Assembly: GCA_017962315.1 (NCBI GenBank)
Contig: JAGCVN010000046.1
Span: 1 to 32,699 of the forward strand
Origin: Kiritimatiellia bacterium
GTDB lineage: Bacteria; Verrucomicrobiota; Kiritimatiellia; RFP12; UBA1067
Direction of reading: 5' to 3'
DNA length: 32,699 bases
The notes under the pieces are model-generated. The model saw only the letters and a program-made list of their open reading frames with translations. It searched no databases and was not told the origin of the DNA. Below, piece by piece: positions 16,448 to 25,600 of the stretch; position 1 is the first letter of the stretch, and each line of letters starts with the position of its first letter. Both the position numbers and the translations under genes were made by a program.

Positions 16448-18048
16448 TACCAACAAAACCAGTTCAGCCAAGACCAGAAACCGTGAAACCTCTTCTGCCG
16501 TTCGTCAATCCGCTGCTCGGTTGTTTTGCCCCCTTCCGTCTGAACCGGGATCGTGACATCGTTTTCGACATCAATCGTCCCCTCCTGGGACGGATCCAAA
16601 ATTTCAGGGCAAACCATGATGATCAGGCGGCGGTCGCTCATCTCTTTCCCGTTGGACGCGACGAACCAACTGAGCAGCGGCACATTGCGCAGGACCGGAA
16701 ATCCCTTCAACGCACGAGCATCCATCAACTGCCCGAATCCACTCAGAAGCGTTGTCCTTCCAAGCGGGCAACGAACCTTCTGCTGAGTCGAATCCTCCTT
16801 CTTGTCGATGTCATCACCTTGCCCGTATGGCTGGATCGCGGATATGCTGATGTCCATGTCCATATCTACGACATTGGTTTCCACCAGTCCGCCGGTGGTT
16901 TTGACATCGAATCCGTACGGAATCTCTTTCAAATCGGCGGCATCCGCCCCCGCAACACGGACGAAAACGGTACCCCCGCTTTTGAAATGGGCGCCTTTCG
17001 CATCCCAGTTCTGGAAAACCGTATAAGCCTTGGAGGAAACCCGGTTGATCCCGTTCTGCGCCATCAACCTGATCACACCGTCCAGCCCAAGGCTAAGCGT
17101 AGCCGTATTACCGTGGTTTCCGCCTCCGTGAAGAAGGTTCTGGATAGTCTGGAACACGCCGCTCAGGACAACCCCCCCGTTGTTCTGGTCACCCAACTGC
17201 CGAAAGTCTTCTTCGCCGATCGCCATATACGCCACGCTGAGACGGATCGTGGGCTTGTCAACAATCAGTTTGGGGCGGAGACGAACCGCGTAGTCCGCCT
17301 TTTCCCGGGCTCTCCCGGCATCCTTCTCCTCTTTTTCCGAACCCGCCCCCACCAACCAAGGCTCGTCGCCCAAGACAGACAGAATCGTATTCTTCTGTTC
17401 CTCGTTCAATAAACGGGCATGGACAAACAATTCGGCCGGACTGGTTTTTTTATTGAGGTTCAGGGCGACCGTGCCGATCGGCCATTTCTTCTCCTGTTTC
17501 TCCTCGAACGGACGAAACTGAACCGTAAGCCCGTATTGCTCCAACGTGGTCTGAAGACGTGCGAGGACTTCCGGGGCGGGATAGAATTTGACGTAGTTTT
17601 CGACAATCTCGCCATACTTCCGGAGGGTCTTGCTAAGCGCCTCCCATTTCTGGATACTGGAAATCTCTCCGTCCAGACGGATAATATGTCCGACGATTTG
17701 GGCGCTCACCCCCGGCAGCGGAATGAAGTCTAATTCCTTCAGCAGGGTTTCCAACGTCAGCGCAAGATCGTCCACAACCATGATTTCATATTTTTTTGAA
17801 AGCCCGTTGTCCCCCATGACGTCCAGATCGCAACGGCCGCGCCTCACACCGGTGATGCGGAGAGACGTCGTCTCCAGAAGCTCGATACGCACCACGTCCT
17901 TGTTGGACGGTGCATAATTCTTCACGGCAAATGGAACAGTGACCGTGCGGGACTCGTTTTCGACAACCGAAATTTCCTCGATATCCCGTGCTTGGGTAAA
18001 CAAAGCCGCAACGGCGGCGAACATGAACAGAAGCAAACCCTTTTTCAT
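16447..18048 (-). CDS. cpaC: Tad secretin (CpaC/RcpA)
   Basis: 533 residues. A signal peptide (MKKGLLLFMFAAVAALFTQA) is followed by the pilus N-terminal domain seen in CpaC/RcpA (about 25-95: VENESRTVTVPF, ending GLSKKYEIMVVDD). A BON-like segment follows to about 180. The C-terminal secretin domain ends with the conserved LLSGFGQLMDAR, GFPVLRNVPLLSWFV and DRRLIIMVCPEI motifs. It forms the outer-membrane ring through which the pilus passes, which makes the host a diderm. It follows cpaB by 21 bases with AGGA eight bases before the ATG. Its stop overlaps the cpaF start. The last 45 residues extend beyond the secretin fold, as in other CpaC proteins. Confidence 0.94.
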   Translation of the reverse strand: MKKGLLLFMFAAVAALFTQARDIEEISVVENESRTVTVPFAVKNYAPSNKDVVRIELLETTSLRITGVRRGRCDLDVMGDNGLSKKYEIMVVDDLALTLETLLKELDFIPLPGVSAQIVGHIIRLDGEISSIQKWEALSKTLRKYGEIVENYVKFYPAPEVLARLQTTLEQYGLTVQFRPFEEKQEKKWPIGTVALNLNKKTSPAELFVHARLLNEEQKNTILSVLGDEPWLVGAGSEKEEKDAGRAREKADYAVRLRPKLIVDKPTIRLSVAYMAIGEEDFRQLGDQNNGGVVLSGVFQTIQNLLHGGGNHGNTATLSLGLDGVIRLMAQNGINRVSSKAYTVFQNWDAKGAHFKSGGTVFVRVAGADAADLKEIPYGFDVKTTGGLVETNVVDMDMDISISAIQPYGQGDDIDKKEDSTQQKVRCPLGRTTLLSGFGQLMDARALKGFPVLRNVPLLSWFVASNGKEMSDRRLIIMVCPEILDPSQEGTIDVENDVTIPVQTEGGKTTEQRIDERQKRFHGFWSWLNWFCW

Positions 18049-18069
18049 CGCATAGTTCCTTTCCTTGCT

Positions 18070-18879
18070 TTAGTTGGCCTTCTTGGTTGTTGAACCGGAA
18101 GCGTTATCCGGAATCACAACTGGTTCCAGATTCGCCTTCAATCCTTCCAGCGTCGAATCGTTGACAATCCCCACGTCCCGGCGCTTCAGTGAACTCATGT
18201 CGCTTGAGCGGCGAAGCGCCGGGTAAAGTTCCATGATCCGCTGTGCAGCGACTAGAGTCGCAGCCTGCTGGGGATTGAGGGCAACGATTATCGTCCCGTT
18301 CCCCCCTGCGTCTTCACCGCGACGGATCGCGTCCCCTTTCCCGATGTCCAAGATACGGACACAGGGAAAGATTACACTCGTAGAGCGTTCCTCTTCCACA
18401 TCCGCTTGTTCCGTCACATCCGCCTTCTGGATTTTTTTCTGGGAAACGGAAGTTGCGAGAATGGCGATTTCGTCCCCCGGCTGCAGGAACAAGACGAGGG
18501 ACGGATCGGAAAACGTGACCGGAACCGCCCATTCTCCTTCGGATAGCGCCCCCGCCAATCGAATCTCCATCCCTTTGACATCACTGGAGAGAATGTAGTC
18601 GTTCCTGGCGATTGTGCGGATCGTCGTCTGCCCGACCACCTGATTGCGCTGCGACCAGGGAATCGCTTTCGTAGGCAAGGAGGAAAGCTCAACCCGCCGC
18701 GGCACCAGCCAATCTTCTTTGATCGCATCGTCTTTCGGTGTGATTTCTTTCGACGCGGAAACCACCTCGACATACTGGCTTTCCCTCTCCGAATCCTTCG
18801 GACGGATCATCCTGCTGACCGCGAACACGGCGATCAGACCAAGCACCACTGCTATCACCAACGGTATCGTATTTTTCAT
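18070..18879 (-). CDS. cpaB: Flp pilus assembly protein CpaB
   Basis: 269 residues. An N-terminal membrane anchor (IPLVIAVVLGLIAVFAVSRM) is followed by an SAF-like/CpaB region: VVSASKEITPKDDAIKEDWL, then IARNDYILSSDV, then WAVPVTFSDPSLVLFLQPGD, the usual CpaB order. A C-terminal segment has NPQQAATLVAAQRIMELYPALR, also typical. CpaB is a periplasmic partner of the secretin. It is the first gene of the Tad operon, about 60 bases downstream of the promoter at 18938-18966. The ribosome site (AAGG, ten bases upstream) is modest. Confidence 0.93.
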   Translation of the reverse strand: MKNTIPLVIAVVLGLIAVFAVSRMIRPKDSERESQYVEVVSASKEITPKDDAIKEDWLVPRRVELSSLPTKAIPWSQRNQVVGQTTIRTIARNDYILSSDVKGMEIRLAGALSEGEWAVPVTFSDPSLVLFLQPGDEIAILATSVSQKKIQKADVTEQADVEEERSTSVIFPCVRILDIGKGDAIRRGEDAGGNGTIIVALNPQQAATLVAAQRIMELYPALRRSSDMSSLKRRDVGIVNDSTLEGLKANLEPVVIPDNASGSTTKKAN

Positions 18880-18937
18880 GCGCCACTGCCTTTCGAAACG
18901 AGCGAAACACGCCCTGACAAATCGAAGAAACGAGGAA

Positions 18938-18966
18938 ATTGTAGTGCATTGCTATACCTAAAACAA
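18938..18966 (-). promoter_or_regulatory. sigma70-type promoter of the Tad operon
   Basis: On the minus strand TTGTTT (18966-18961) and TACAAT (18943-18938) are separated by exactly 17 bases. This gives a transcription start near 18931 and a leader of about 50 bases before cpaB. It is the only promoter in the divergent gap that matches both boxes well. The prediction comes from sequence only. Confidence 0.7.
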
Positions 18967-18978
18967 GTGGAAAGTTGT
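18963..18978. promoter_or_regulatory. possible operator, short inverted repeat over the -35 box
   Basis: The plus strand reads ACAA, eight bases, TTGT: a small dyad lying across the -35 box of the Tad promoter. It sits in the gap shared with the divergent ribbon-helix-helix gene. Such regulators bind short dyads, often in their own divergent promoter. Four-base arms can arise by chance, so this is a weak call. Confidence 0.3.
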
Positions 18979-18991
18979 ATTTTTTCGGGTG

Positions 18992-18997
18992 TATACT
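18992..18997 (+). promoter_or_regulatory. possible -10 box of the ribbon-helix-helix gene
   Basis: TATACT lies seven bases before the first candidate ATG (19005) of the plus-strand regulator gene. Transcription would then start at or beside the ATG, giving a leaderless mRNA, which agrees with the absence of a ribosome site. No good -35 box is present at 16-18 bases. Confidence 0.3.
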
Positions 18998-19004
18998 TGA
19001 ACAC

Positions 19005-19217
19005 ATGATGAAGAAGGGAGCAGCCATACCCGTTCGTTTGGACGAGGAAGAGAAACGTCAATTATCAAAAATTGCAACAGAAACCGGGCTTACTCCTTCC
19101 ACGTTGATTCGTCTATTGATCTCCGCCTTGGTCGCATCCTATCGCGATGACGGACAAAAACTCACCCTCCCTCTTTCCCTTAACCACCTTCTCTCGGCAA
19201 TCGGAAAGAGGGGTTGA
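19005..19217 (+). CDS. ribbon-helix-helix DNA-binding regulator
   Basis: 70 residues. A basic N-terminal strand (AIPVRLDEEEKRQL) is followed by two helices separated by a turn (SKIATETGLTPSTLIRLLISALV): the CopG/MetJ ribbon-helix-helix fold, which binds DNA as a dimer through the strand. A charged tail follows (PLSLNHLLSAIGKRG). It is the only convincing plus-strand gene in the window and is transcribed away from the Tad operon, with the shared gap containing the Tad promoter. Control of the Tad operon, of itself, or both is the natural inference. No toxin or relaxase gene is adjacent, which argues against an antitoxin or plasmid role. Two consecutive ATGs (19005, 19008) are possible starts; neither has a ribosome site. 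Confidence 0.75.
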   Translation: MMKKGAAIPVRLDEEEKRQLSKIATETGLTPSTLIRLLISALVASYRDDGQKLTLPLSLNHLLSAIGKRG

Positions 19218-19251
19218 ATACTGGCTCTTCAGGCATACGTGTGGGTGTTTT

Positions 19252-19269
19252 ATACCGACTTTCGGGTAT
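19252..19269 (+). terminator. weak hairpin after the regulator gene
   Basis: ATACCGA, a three-base loop, then TCGGGTAT form a seven-pair stem with one bulged G, followed by two further T. It lies 35 bases after the regulator stop. The T tract is too short for a strong intrinsic terminator. Confidence 0.3.
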
Positions 19270-19314
19270 TTCGCTGAAACATGGATTCTCCTTTTCCCGT
19301 CTTTCCGTTTGATT

Positions 19315-19465
19315 AAAACGCAGGGACGCGGAGGCGCAGGGAATGCAAGTAAAAGGGGATAGGCTGTCGTCGGCGATGTTTCCGGGAGGGGCAACGTCCC
19401 CGACGTCTTCGTTCCGGCGGGGCGGGCGTTTTATTTCTGTGTCTCTGCGCCTCGGTGTTCAAAAA
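19315..19465. repeat. inverted pair of GAGGCGCAG-type intergenic repeats
   Basis: The non-coding stretch 19218-19607 contains, on the plus strand at 19315-19346, a run built from units like CGCAGGGACGCGGAGGCGCAG. On the minus strand at about 19465-19432 there is a related run, ACCGAGGCGCAGAGACACAG. The two face each other around about 85 bases that hold a GC-rich dyad (GGGGCAACGTCCCC). Degenerate runs of this CGCAGAGAC style occur between genes in several bacterial genomes. Whether this is a mobile or structural element here cannot be decided from one copy. Confidence 0.5.
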
Positions 19466-19496
19466 CTCGCACGCTTTTCCTTCCGTTGTTTTCTCG

Positions 19497-19514
19497 GAGA
19501 AACCGTCGTTTCTC
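19497..19514. other. perfect 7-bp hairpin in non-coding gap
   Basis: GAGAAAC, a four-base loop (CGTC), then GTTTCTC. No T run follows on either strand, so it is not a typical intrinsic terminator. It sits between two convergent genes and could still help end transcription. Confidence 0.4.
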
Positions 19515-19561
19515 ACCTCGAAAATGCGCTTTTCTGGTTGAATCAGGCCCACACTCATGCA

Positions 19562-19581
19562 CGAAGTACCGGAATACTTCG
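19562..19581 (-). terminator. possible hairpin downstream of the kinase gene
   Basis: CGAAGTA and TACTTCG pair perfectly around a six-base loop, 27 bases beyond the kinase stop on the minus strand. There is no T tract, so termination is possible but not shown. Confidence 0.35.
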
Positions 19582-19607
19582 CATTGCAGCCTGCGGGACG
19601 ATTCGTT

Positions 19608-22600
19608 TCAAGGTTTTTCACCCGGGAGCAGTTCCTCAAACAAGCCCTCTAATTTCTTTAAGTACTCCTTGGCTGATTTCCCCATCCGTTCGCTAGAGGA
19701 CTTGCGTTCGAGATCCTCTTTCCCGGACTGGTACATTTCACGAATCTTTTTTTCGTCGTCGCCGCTCAACCGGTATTCCAGTTTCACAATCTGCTGATAC
19801 TTCTCCAACGTGTAAATGCTATCGCGGCCAGCCGATTCATCCGATTTATTCTGTATCAGATTGTCAATTTCATCCAGCGTCCTGCCCCACATCTTTGAAT
19901 TCGCCACCTGTGTCTCCAGTCTGGTCTTGCGTTTTTTGTTGTCTTGCCCCCGGACATCCGCGTTCTTCAAGAAACCTTCCGCACCGTCCCAGTCGCGGTC
20001 ATTCACGGCCTTCTCCGCATCTAGCAGGTTGCGCAATCCAGCCGTAGGCAGCCAATCCTCCGGAGAGGGAAGCGTGAGCGGCTGATTCACTTCAACGATC
20101 AATCTGCGAGGCTGATCCTCATAGTCCGTTTTCCGGTAGGCATACTCGTACGGTTGCCCCTTCGGTGTCAGTTCGAACACCTCACCCGTCCGATACGCAG
20201 TGCCGGCCACCTCGCAGGAGACATCGGGGGGCAGATCCGGCGGCACGGTCACCTTCACCGGGAGGGGTGTCCACTCCGTCGGTGCCGGGAGTACGCTGTT
20301 CACGCCAACCGAAAGCTCAAAGGGCTTCTTCTGTTCATAATACCCCGCCCTCATGTACACGCAGCTATATTCCCTTCCCGGCCGCAACTTCAATGTTCCG
20401 TCCACCTTGCGCACCTCGCCGTCCAACGTCATCTTGCAGGCCACGTCATCGGGCAATTTCGGCACGGCCACCTCCACCGGCGACGCCACCCACGCACCGG
20501 GGTTGGGGAAACGCGCGTCCGTCTCCCCGATCTTCACCGTGAACCGCAGACCTTCCCGTCTATCATACCCCGCACGACGGTAGGCGCACGTGTACTGTCC
20601 CGGCTTCACCGCCTTGCCGGACACCGGTACATCCTTTCCGTCTAGCTCGCAGACAACGCCTGCATCCAACCCTTGCGGCGGCTTCACGAGCACGTCGCTT
20701 GGGGTGAACGCATCGTCCGCCAGCGTCACCTTCTTTCCGTCCAGCGTTTCCCGGTTCACCGTCACGGGGTCATAGCCGTGGCGCGTGACCGTCCAGGACG
20801 CCCCTTCCTTGAAGACAACCGTCGCGGTCGCACCCGCCGCCACGTTCGTCCCGCCGATGGACAGCGGACCTCCCGTGCGGTTGACGATCTCTCCCGCCGT
20901 CCAGGCCAGCCGCGCTTCAATCTCCGCAAGCCGCCGCCCCGTCTCCTCCTCCGCGAACAGCTTTTCTTTCCTGGACGCCTCGAGCATCCCCTTCACATCT
21001 TCCAGACGTTTCCGCCTGGACGCAACCGGCTCATCTTTCATCGCCGCACCGTACACCTTCAGGATGCCCTTGCGTTTCCGCTCGATCTCCGCGAGGCGTC
21101 TCTCCGCATTCGTCCTGGCCCCCGCGATCCCGCCATCGGCTTCCTTGTACCCCGACTCACCGGCCAGATCCTTCCATTTTTCCTGCCATTCCCGCCGCGC
21201 CGCGTCCGCCTTGTCCAGCTCCTGCCTTGTCGCGACCGAGCCGAACGCGCGGGCGACGACGGCGGCCGCTTCCCGGCACGCCGCCACCTTCCGGGCCAGC
21301 TCCGCCTTCTCCACCCGGGCCGCCGCGTCCGCCCTGGCCTCCGCGATCCCGCCGTCGGCTTCCGCATACCATGCCTCTCCGGACAGGTCCTTCCATCTCT
21401 TCTGCCAGTCCCGATACGCCGCGTCCGCCTTCTCCAGCTCCTCGCGCCCGTTCGCCTTGCCGAATACATCGCCCAACTTCGCTGCGGCAGTCTTGCACGA
21501 GACGCGGGCGTCCGCGGTATTGCGGCAGGCCTGCACCTCTTCGTCCAGCCCGGCATAGCCGTCCACCTTTTGCGGCCTCCATTCGTCCCGCCACGCCTGC
21601 AGCGCCTTCTCCGCCGCCGCCAGCCCGGCTTCATCCGTCGCGGACTGGAAATCGCCTTTCAGTTTCGTCGCCGACTCCTCGCACGCCTTCTTCAGCGCGG
21701 CCGCCCGTTCCGCCGCTTCCGCGTCCGCGATCCGTCTCGCGGCGGCGGTGCGCGCCTCCCGGATTTCCTCGTCGAGTCCGGCGTATGCCGCCGCCGCCAG
21801 TTTCAAACGCCACGTGTTTTGCCACGCCGTGTACACATCGTCGGCCACGGCCAGCCCGGCACGGTCCGGTACACGCGCAAACGCGTCGGCTATCTTCTTC
21901 GCGGCCTCTGAGGACTCCGCAATCGCAACCCGCCTTTCCGCATCGTCGTGCGATGTCCGGATCCTCTGGTCGAACCCCTGGTAAACCTTGCCGTCGATCT
22001 GTGCGGCCCAGCGCCCCTGCCATTTCTGCCAAGACTCCTTCGGTTGGCGGAGGTCGTTCCGCGCTTTCACCCTTGCGAAAGCGGCGGCAAGCTCGTCCAC
22101 CTCCGCTGAACACGCTTGGACTTTCTGATTCTTGATCAGGGCGATTCGCGTCCCAGCCGCGTCACGGGCCGTCTGGATCTGGCCGTCGTGGGCATTGTAA
22201 TCGTCGTTCCCGATTTCCCCGCGCCATTTCTTCCAGTCTTCACTCGCCTCTGCGAAAGCATCGTTATCGGCCGCTTTGTCGAAGGCTTCAACCACTTTTT
22301 TCTTCGCGGTCTCGGCTTCCTCGGACTTCCTCCGCCGCTCGACCGCGCGTTCCCCGTTTACGACCCGCGCCTCCGCCGCGTCGTGGGCATCCCGTATCCG
22401 GCCATCACACTCGGCGTATACCGCTTCATCGAGCGCCCGTTCCTGCTTCCATTTCTCCTGCCACCCTTTCCAGCGTTCGGAAGCGGCGTTCAGCGCGCTT
22501 TCGCCGTCTGCGGCGTCGAAAGCCTCCTCCACGGCCTTGGCGGCGGACGCGCACTCCTCCTGAAGGCGGATCCGCCCGTCCGCCTTGTTCCGGGCGGTCA

Positions 22601-25600
22601 GCACTTTTTCTTTCAGTTCTTTGTATTTGTTCTCGCCAAGGAGTCCCTTGTCCCATTTCGTCATCCGGGCAAGCCGTTCTTTTTCCACTTTTTCCCAGGT
22701 CTCGCGGTCTGCCGCAGACTTGAACCGCTCCACCAGGATGTCCGCGTCTCGAAGCGTCCCACGAATTTTATCTGTCCGCGCTTTATTCTTTTCAACCGCC
22801 TGGTTGCAGCTTGATTTGGCGGCTTCCAGCTCTTTTTCCCAAATGCTGAATTGCTCGTTCGGAATCCTTTTCCACCAACCGGCGAGATTCGGGGTCCACG
22901 TCTTTATCCATTCGTCCTTTCGCGTATCCAATGTCTTCAATGTCTCTTCGTGTTTCTCCGTATCGAGGACCGGCTCGCCCTTCGCATATACTTCCTCTAT
23001 ACTCTTGTACGTTTCCACAATGGCGTTTTTTTCTCGCGCGGCACAACGTCTCTGGAAGGAGAATGCGCCGAAAAGAATTCCGGCGGAGCCGCCCGAGACC
23101 GCAACCAAAAGTCCTGCGGCAAGCGCCCACTTGCGCAAACGATCCGATGGCGGCACCAACGGGGCGATAACAACGAAGTCATCCCGAGGGTTCAATGGCA
23201 GAAGATTTTCTTTTACCCCCGCATCCACCGCCAGTCTGCGCAATTCTTTGTACACATCCTCGGCAGTCCCCCGCTTCTTCGCGACGAGGTTTGTCATCTG
23301 TTCGAGAAGCGCGAGAAGCCTTTTGTTTTTGCGTACTCGCGGGTCTTCAAAAACGGGTGGGGTTTCCCTTTGCTTAAGCCAAGCCTCCCACGGACTGTTT
23401 TTGGGCAGCCTCGGATACCCCGATTTTGCCGTCAACGCCTCGTAGAGGCACAGCCCCAATGCAAAGATGTCTCTGCTTTTATCGTCGCGATTCTCCCTGC
23501 TATCGGCCGGCATGTAGTCGGGCGTTCCGCAAAGGGGGGTCGGGGTTCCGGTCGCATCAACATCGCGGGCGATACCCAGGTCCATGATTTTGGATTCTTC
23601 GGGACGTCCTGCCGGATAATATAAGTTGCTCGGTTTGATATCGCGGTGGATAATTCCCTTTTCATGCAACACGTGCAACCCGCTGGCATACCGCGCAAAG
23701 GCGAAGAGAACATCACGGGGCGACAATCCGGTACGACTCCTTTTGATCGCACCGCGCAAGGTGTTTGCGGGCATCCCGTCCAGAAACTCCATGACGAGAA
23801 ACCCCCTGCCCGATGCCAATGGAGGCTGGAAGAAATCGATGTACCGTGTGAAACACCCGTTCCCGTCCAGTTTCATCATCATGCGGGCTTCTTGCTCAAA
23901 TTTTTTTATACCTGATACATTTTCGAGTTGTTTGACCGCCACGTGTTCTTCAAGTGTTCTCTGGGTACGGATGTTAATCCGTTTTGCCTCGTACACCGTT
24001 GCGTATCCGCCCTGATCGACATAACGCAAGATCCGGTATGTGTATATTCCATTTCTCAGCTCCCGGGGTCTGAGATCTTTTTCAAAACTCTCGAAATCCG
24101 GATAACGCAGATTCCGGTCCAAATGGAGTGCGGACTCGAAGACTTTTGCCCCGTTTCCCAACAGGTCTTCGATCCGTCTGTCGGTATGGATCGGACTCTC
24201 CTTGCCGCCGTCGAGGACCCCCTCCCACAGCCTGCCGAATTGCCCTACGTCCCCGATCGGGGCATGTGGGAGTTTTCCCGCCAGCAATTCATATAACACC
24301 ACACCCAGTGAAAAAATGTCGCTTTGGATATCCCCCTGGAACGATCCATCGCCGAGAAAGTCGGGCGCCATGTAATTCCACGACCCCCGCATGTTTCCGT
24401 CCCCGGTAGTTGTCGGCGTCGTTTCTTCCCCCGAGTCCTGCCGTTGTTGCAACGCGATCTCGAAATCGATTACCTTGACACTCCCGTCATCGCAAATGAA
24501 AATGTTCGCTGGTTTGATGTCGCGGTGGACGATGCCCGCCCGCGCCGTTGCCTGCAATCCATGGATCGCGGCGCGGATGATTCTCAAAGCCTCTTCCACG
24601 TCTAGGCGGGGAAGGGATTTCTCTCTCTGTTCCTCGAGAATTTCCCACAGGCTCTTGCCTTCCAGAAACTCCTGAACGACAACGTAGTAACGCCCTGACC
24701 CGTACTTTTCATCAGTATATTGGAAACAACCGTAATAGCGGACGACATTCGGATTCTGGAGTCGCACCAGCGTGTCCGTGATCTTCTGAAGCTTCGGCCA
24801 CAGGTCTTTCGTGCCGCCAAGGTATGGCATAATCTTGAGGGCGACCCGTGTCCCCACCGGAACAAGATGCGAGGAATCATTCACGCAGACAGCTTCAAAA
24901 ACCGTCCCTGTGCCGCCCGAACCGTTGTGGACTTTCGCCCGCACCTCGAATCCACCGATTACAGGACGCTCTTCCTTTGTCTCTTCCGTCGGCGATTCGG
25001 TCGGCGGTTCCGTTACGGTCAGATCCTCCGTTTCAGGTTCGTCCGCTTCCGGAAACGCATCCGTTTCCGCGCCCGCTTCCAACGCCAGCTTTCGCAGACG
25101 CGCGACAACCTGCCGGATTTCCCCCTCGCGTTTTTCCGATGACGGATTGGTCATGTCGCAGAGCAGGGCGAGAATGTCGCGTGACCCCTGGACCCTGGGA
25201 TCGTCGAAAACCGGCGGATCTCCGTTTTTCGCCCGCTCCAGGAAGGCGGGCAGGGCCGCATTCCCCGTCGGCAGACGGGGATACCCCGTTTTCCCCGTCA
25301 ACGCCTCATAGAGACACAGCCCGAGTGCGAAAATGTCCATCCTCGCGTCGCCCCGGTTTTTCGTGAGGATCACCTCCGGCGGCATATAGTCGAACGTTCC
25401 GGGAACTCCGCCATCCTTCGTCTGCGTCCCGTGGATGTCGCGAATGATTCCGAAGTCCATAATCGCGGACTTATCGGGCGCACCCCTTGGGTAATACAGG
25501 TTGGACGGTTTGATGTCGCGGTGGTAAATCCCTTGTCCGTGCATCAGGCTCAACCCGTATGCATACCGCCTGAATGCCAGGAATACATCCTTCGGCGGAA

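Noticed and set aside
18953-18958. TATACC as a second plus-strand -10 box
   Set aside because: No -35 box at a suitable distance, and it overlaps the spacer of the better minus-strand promoter.
19005-19217. Antitoxin of a toxin-antitoxin pair
   Set aside because: No small toxin gene follows; the next 390 bases are non-coding.
20673-21911. Plus-strand open frame opposite the kinase repeat region
   Set aside because: Arg/Pro-rich composition mirrors the Ala/Glu-rich repeats on the minus strand; no start signal.
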